Positions 56,548-57,906 of a stretch of DNA of 57,906 bases are shown here, piece by piece. Source of the DNA: a virus; the IMG/VR virus record IMGVR_UViG_3300032401_000578, positions 1 through 57,906 of that record, one strand, 5' to 3'. The notes beneath the pieces are model-generated. The model had not been told where the DNA came from. It did not search any database and saw nothing but the letters and a program-made list of their open reading frames with translations. Both the position numbers and the translations under genes were made by a program. How positions within the stretch are numbered: the stretch's first letter is position 1; each line of letters begins with the position of its first letter.

Positions 56548-56596
56548 GCCGGGCGGCGGTGGCGAACAATCTTCAACGGACGACGAAAGGGATCAC

Positions 56597-56773
56597 ATGA
56601 ACGAAAACTTCCGGGAACTCGGCCCCTTCAAAAAGTGGGCGGAGCGTGACGCGGCCGTGGCGGTGGAAACTGCCAAGCTGACTTGTGCGGCGTCGATCTT
56701 GACTCGGGTGGCGAACGGCGACAACGCGGGGGAGATCTCCGGGGACATCTACGTCTTGATCGTGGAACACTGA
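56597..56773 (+). CDS. Small early protein
   Basis: A 58-residue protein with leader ACGGACGACGAA (56576-56587), 9 bases before ATG. It starts MNENFRELGPFKKWAERDAA and has a helical middle. Unknown. Confidence 0.55.
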   Translation: MNENFRELGPFKKWAERDAAVAVETAKLTCAASILTRVANGDNAGEISGDIYVLIVEH

Positions 56774-56800
56774 AACTCTTCAACCGAAAGGACGACTGCG

Positions 56801-57040
56801 ATGAAAACGAAATGGGAAGCTAAATTCGGCGGATACGTGGCGAGGGAACTCCGGAGCGGCGAGGTCCGCTACAAGGAAGTGACGGTGTGGGCCGATGCGA
56901 TGATCGACGTCATGGACTGCGGAGCCGGGACGGACACAATCGTCCGGGCGTTGGCCGAGAAGGCCAAGGCGAGTCCGGGCGACGTCCGGGAGTGCTGGCG
57001 GTGTTCGGGGCCGGGGACGACGCGGAAGGCCAAGGCGTGA
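56801..57040 (+). CDS. Small early protein
   Basis: A 79-residue protein with AACCGAAAGGACGAC upstream, a variant leader. It begins MKTKWEAKFGGYVARELRSG and ends with a CWRCSG motif. Unknown. Confidence 0.5.
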   Translation: MKTKWEAKFGGYVARELRSGEVRYKEVTVWADAMIDVMDCGAGTDTIVRALAEKAKASPGDVRECWRCSGPGTTRKAKA

Positions 57041-57075
57041 GCGTGGCGGCGTCTGTGGTAACATCTGAAACGAAT

Positions 57076-57098
57076 GAACGCCGGGCGGTCCGGCGTTC
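57076..57098 (+). promoter_or_regulatory. Leader hairpin before DNA methyltransferase gene
   Basis: GAACGCCGG and CCGGCGTTC form a perfect 9-bp stem around GCGGT. There is no T-tract, so it is a leader structure rather than a terminator. Confidence 0.65.
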
Positions 57099-57128
57099 TC
57101 TGGTTCGTGGTCACGAAGGGCGGGCGGC

Positions 57129-57773
57129 ATGACGATCAAGACAATCGGGGCGCATCGGATTCAGCATGGGGACATCCAGAACGGGATCGACGAGCTGATG
57201 AGCGGCGTGAAGGCGGACATCCTGTACTCGGATCCGCCGTGGGGTGGAGGGAACCTAAAGTATTGGGCAACGTACAACAAGAAGACGACCGGGGCGGAAA
57301 CCGTCCCGATGGAGTTTGAGGCGTTCATCGGGAAGTTCTTCGGGATCGCGGAGAGCTACGCTTTGAAGTACCTGCTGGTCGAGTACGGGCAACGCTGGCG
57401 TGACACGATACAAGCGAGGGCGACGGGGGCCGGGTTCGTTCCGCACGGGATCCCGGAAACGATTTACGGGGCAACGTCGCAACGATTGAGGCTGGACTTG
57501 CACTTGTTCGCGAGGCCGGGGTTCTTTTACCCGGCGGGGTACGCGGAGGAGATTCAAGGAACGAAGGGCTACGATACGGTCCGGAAGTCCGTCGGCCCGC
57601 TTGTCGCGAGTTTGGCGGCTGTCGGTGTGGCGGAGCCGGTGATCTTGGATCCTTGTTGTGGGATGGGATACACGGCGAAAGCGGCTCTGGAGTTCGGTTG
57701 TCGATTTCGCGGGAACGAACTGAACGCGGCGCGTCTGGCAAAAACGGAGGCAAGGCTCCGGACAAAGCCTTGA
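57129..57773 (+). CDS. DNA N6-adenine methyltransferase-like protein, beta-class order
   Basis: This 214-residue protein has the catalytic DPPW at 35-38 (ILYSDPPWGGG) and the SAM motif late (VILDPCCGMGYTAKAAL, near 171), the permuted order of beta-class or MT-A70-like enzymes. The recognition part between is short. It probably methylates adenine in DNA, protecting phage DNA or signalling. There is no cognate nuclease nearby. On the circle it is followed 65 bases later by the ParB-like gene. Confidence 0.8.
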   Translation: MTIKTIGAHRIQHGDIQNGIDELMSGVKADILYSDPPWGGGNLKYWATYNKKTTGAETVPMEFEAFIGKFFGIAESYALKYLLVEYGQRWRDTIQARATGAGFVPHGIPETIYGATSQRLRLDLHLFARPGFFYPAGYAEEIQGTKGYDTVRKSVGPLVASLAAVGVAEPVILDPCCGMGYTAKAALEFGCRFRGNELNAARLAKTEARLRTKP

Positions 57774-57906
57774 CGCGACGCTGAGACGGCTGGAAGATCG
57801 GATCGAAGAATACCTTACTCGTGCGGGAGCGGTGGACGATGGCGAAAAACAAGGCGGCGGTGGTGGCTCCGGTCGCGGTCCGGCAGCGGATCGTTCGGAC
57901 TGTTCT
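57765..57906. repeat. Terminal direct repeat, right copy
   Basis: Repeats positions 1-142 with one mismatch (57780). The first 9 bases are the end of the methyltransferase gene, which shows the true contiguity across the join. Confidence 0.9.
57839..57906 (+). CDS. ParB-like gene, repeated 5' end (partial)
   Basis: The first 22 codons of the gene at 75-710, cut by the end of the window. It is part of the terminal repeat, not a second gene. Confidence 0.85.
   Translation, partial: MAKNKAAVVAPVAVRQRIVRTV

Overview
The window looks like one complete, circularly closed genome of a tailed double-stranded DNA bacteriophage. Bases 1-142 recur at 57765-57906 with a single mismatch, so the unique length is about 57,764 bp. 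Every gene I can support is on the + strand, except one HNH endonuclease gene lying antisense inside an intein. The tail set (tube, frameshifted chaperones, tape measure, hub, no sheath) suggests a siphovirus. I see no integrase or phage repressor, and no DNA polymerase, primase or replicative helicase, so replication probably relies on the host. The DNA is GC-rich by eye. The host cannot be named; a planctomycete is a low-confidence guess.

Layout. Across the joined ends (57129-57773, then 75-3322) lie an N6-adenine-type DNA methyltransferase, a ParB-like protein, a class I methyltransferase and an IbrA/IbrB pair. Next come packaging and head genes (3386-13534): small and large terminase, portal, minor head protein, prohead protease, a probable decoration protein and the major capsid protein, closed by a terminator. 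The large terminase carries an intein in its Walker B motif. The segment 13679-26360 is mixed: a papain-like peptidase, an exported methyltransferase-like protein, fibre or tail proteins, two multidomain glycosyltransferases, an HNH protein with a predicted membrane segment, and three small membrane proteins that may form a lysis cassette. Tail genes follow (26362-37387).

The gene-free stretch at 38248-38789 holds a terminator, a promoter-like element and a strongly structured candidate RNA with tRNA-like parts. To its right (38790-57040) are early and middle genes: an ECF-type sigma factor, CsrA, a DUF932 protein, a RecB/Cas4-like nuclease with RecT, RusA, an SMC/RecF-like ATPase, two HNH proteins and many very small unknown genes.

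Regulation is the most distinctive part. Five sigma-70-like promoters (TTGAC, 17 bp, GATACT, with an A-tract upstream) are each followed at about +1 by a hairpin, several with an RAYGT pentaloop. Ten genes carry the leader ACGGACGACGAA (one copy with one mismatch) 9-16 nt before the start; it contains the CsrA core ANGGA, and the phage encodes CsrA. Five copies of GTGATCCG-N12/13-GTCGTT (one has GGCGTT) sit upstream of middle genes and the structured RNA and could be promoters of the phage sigma factor. Together these suggest a cascade from host sigma-70 to phage sigma plus CsrA.
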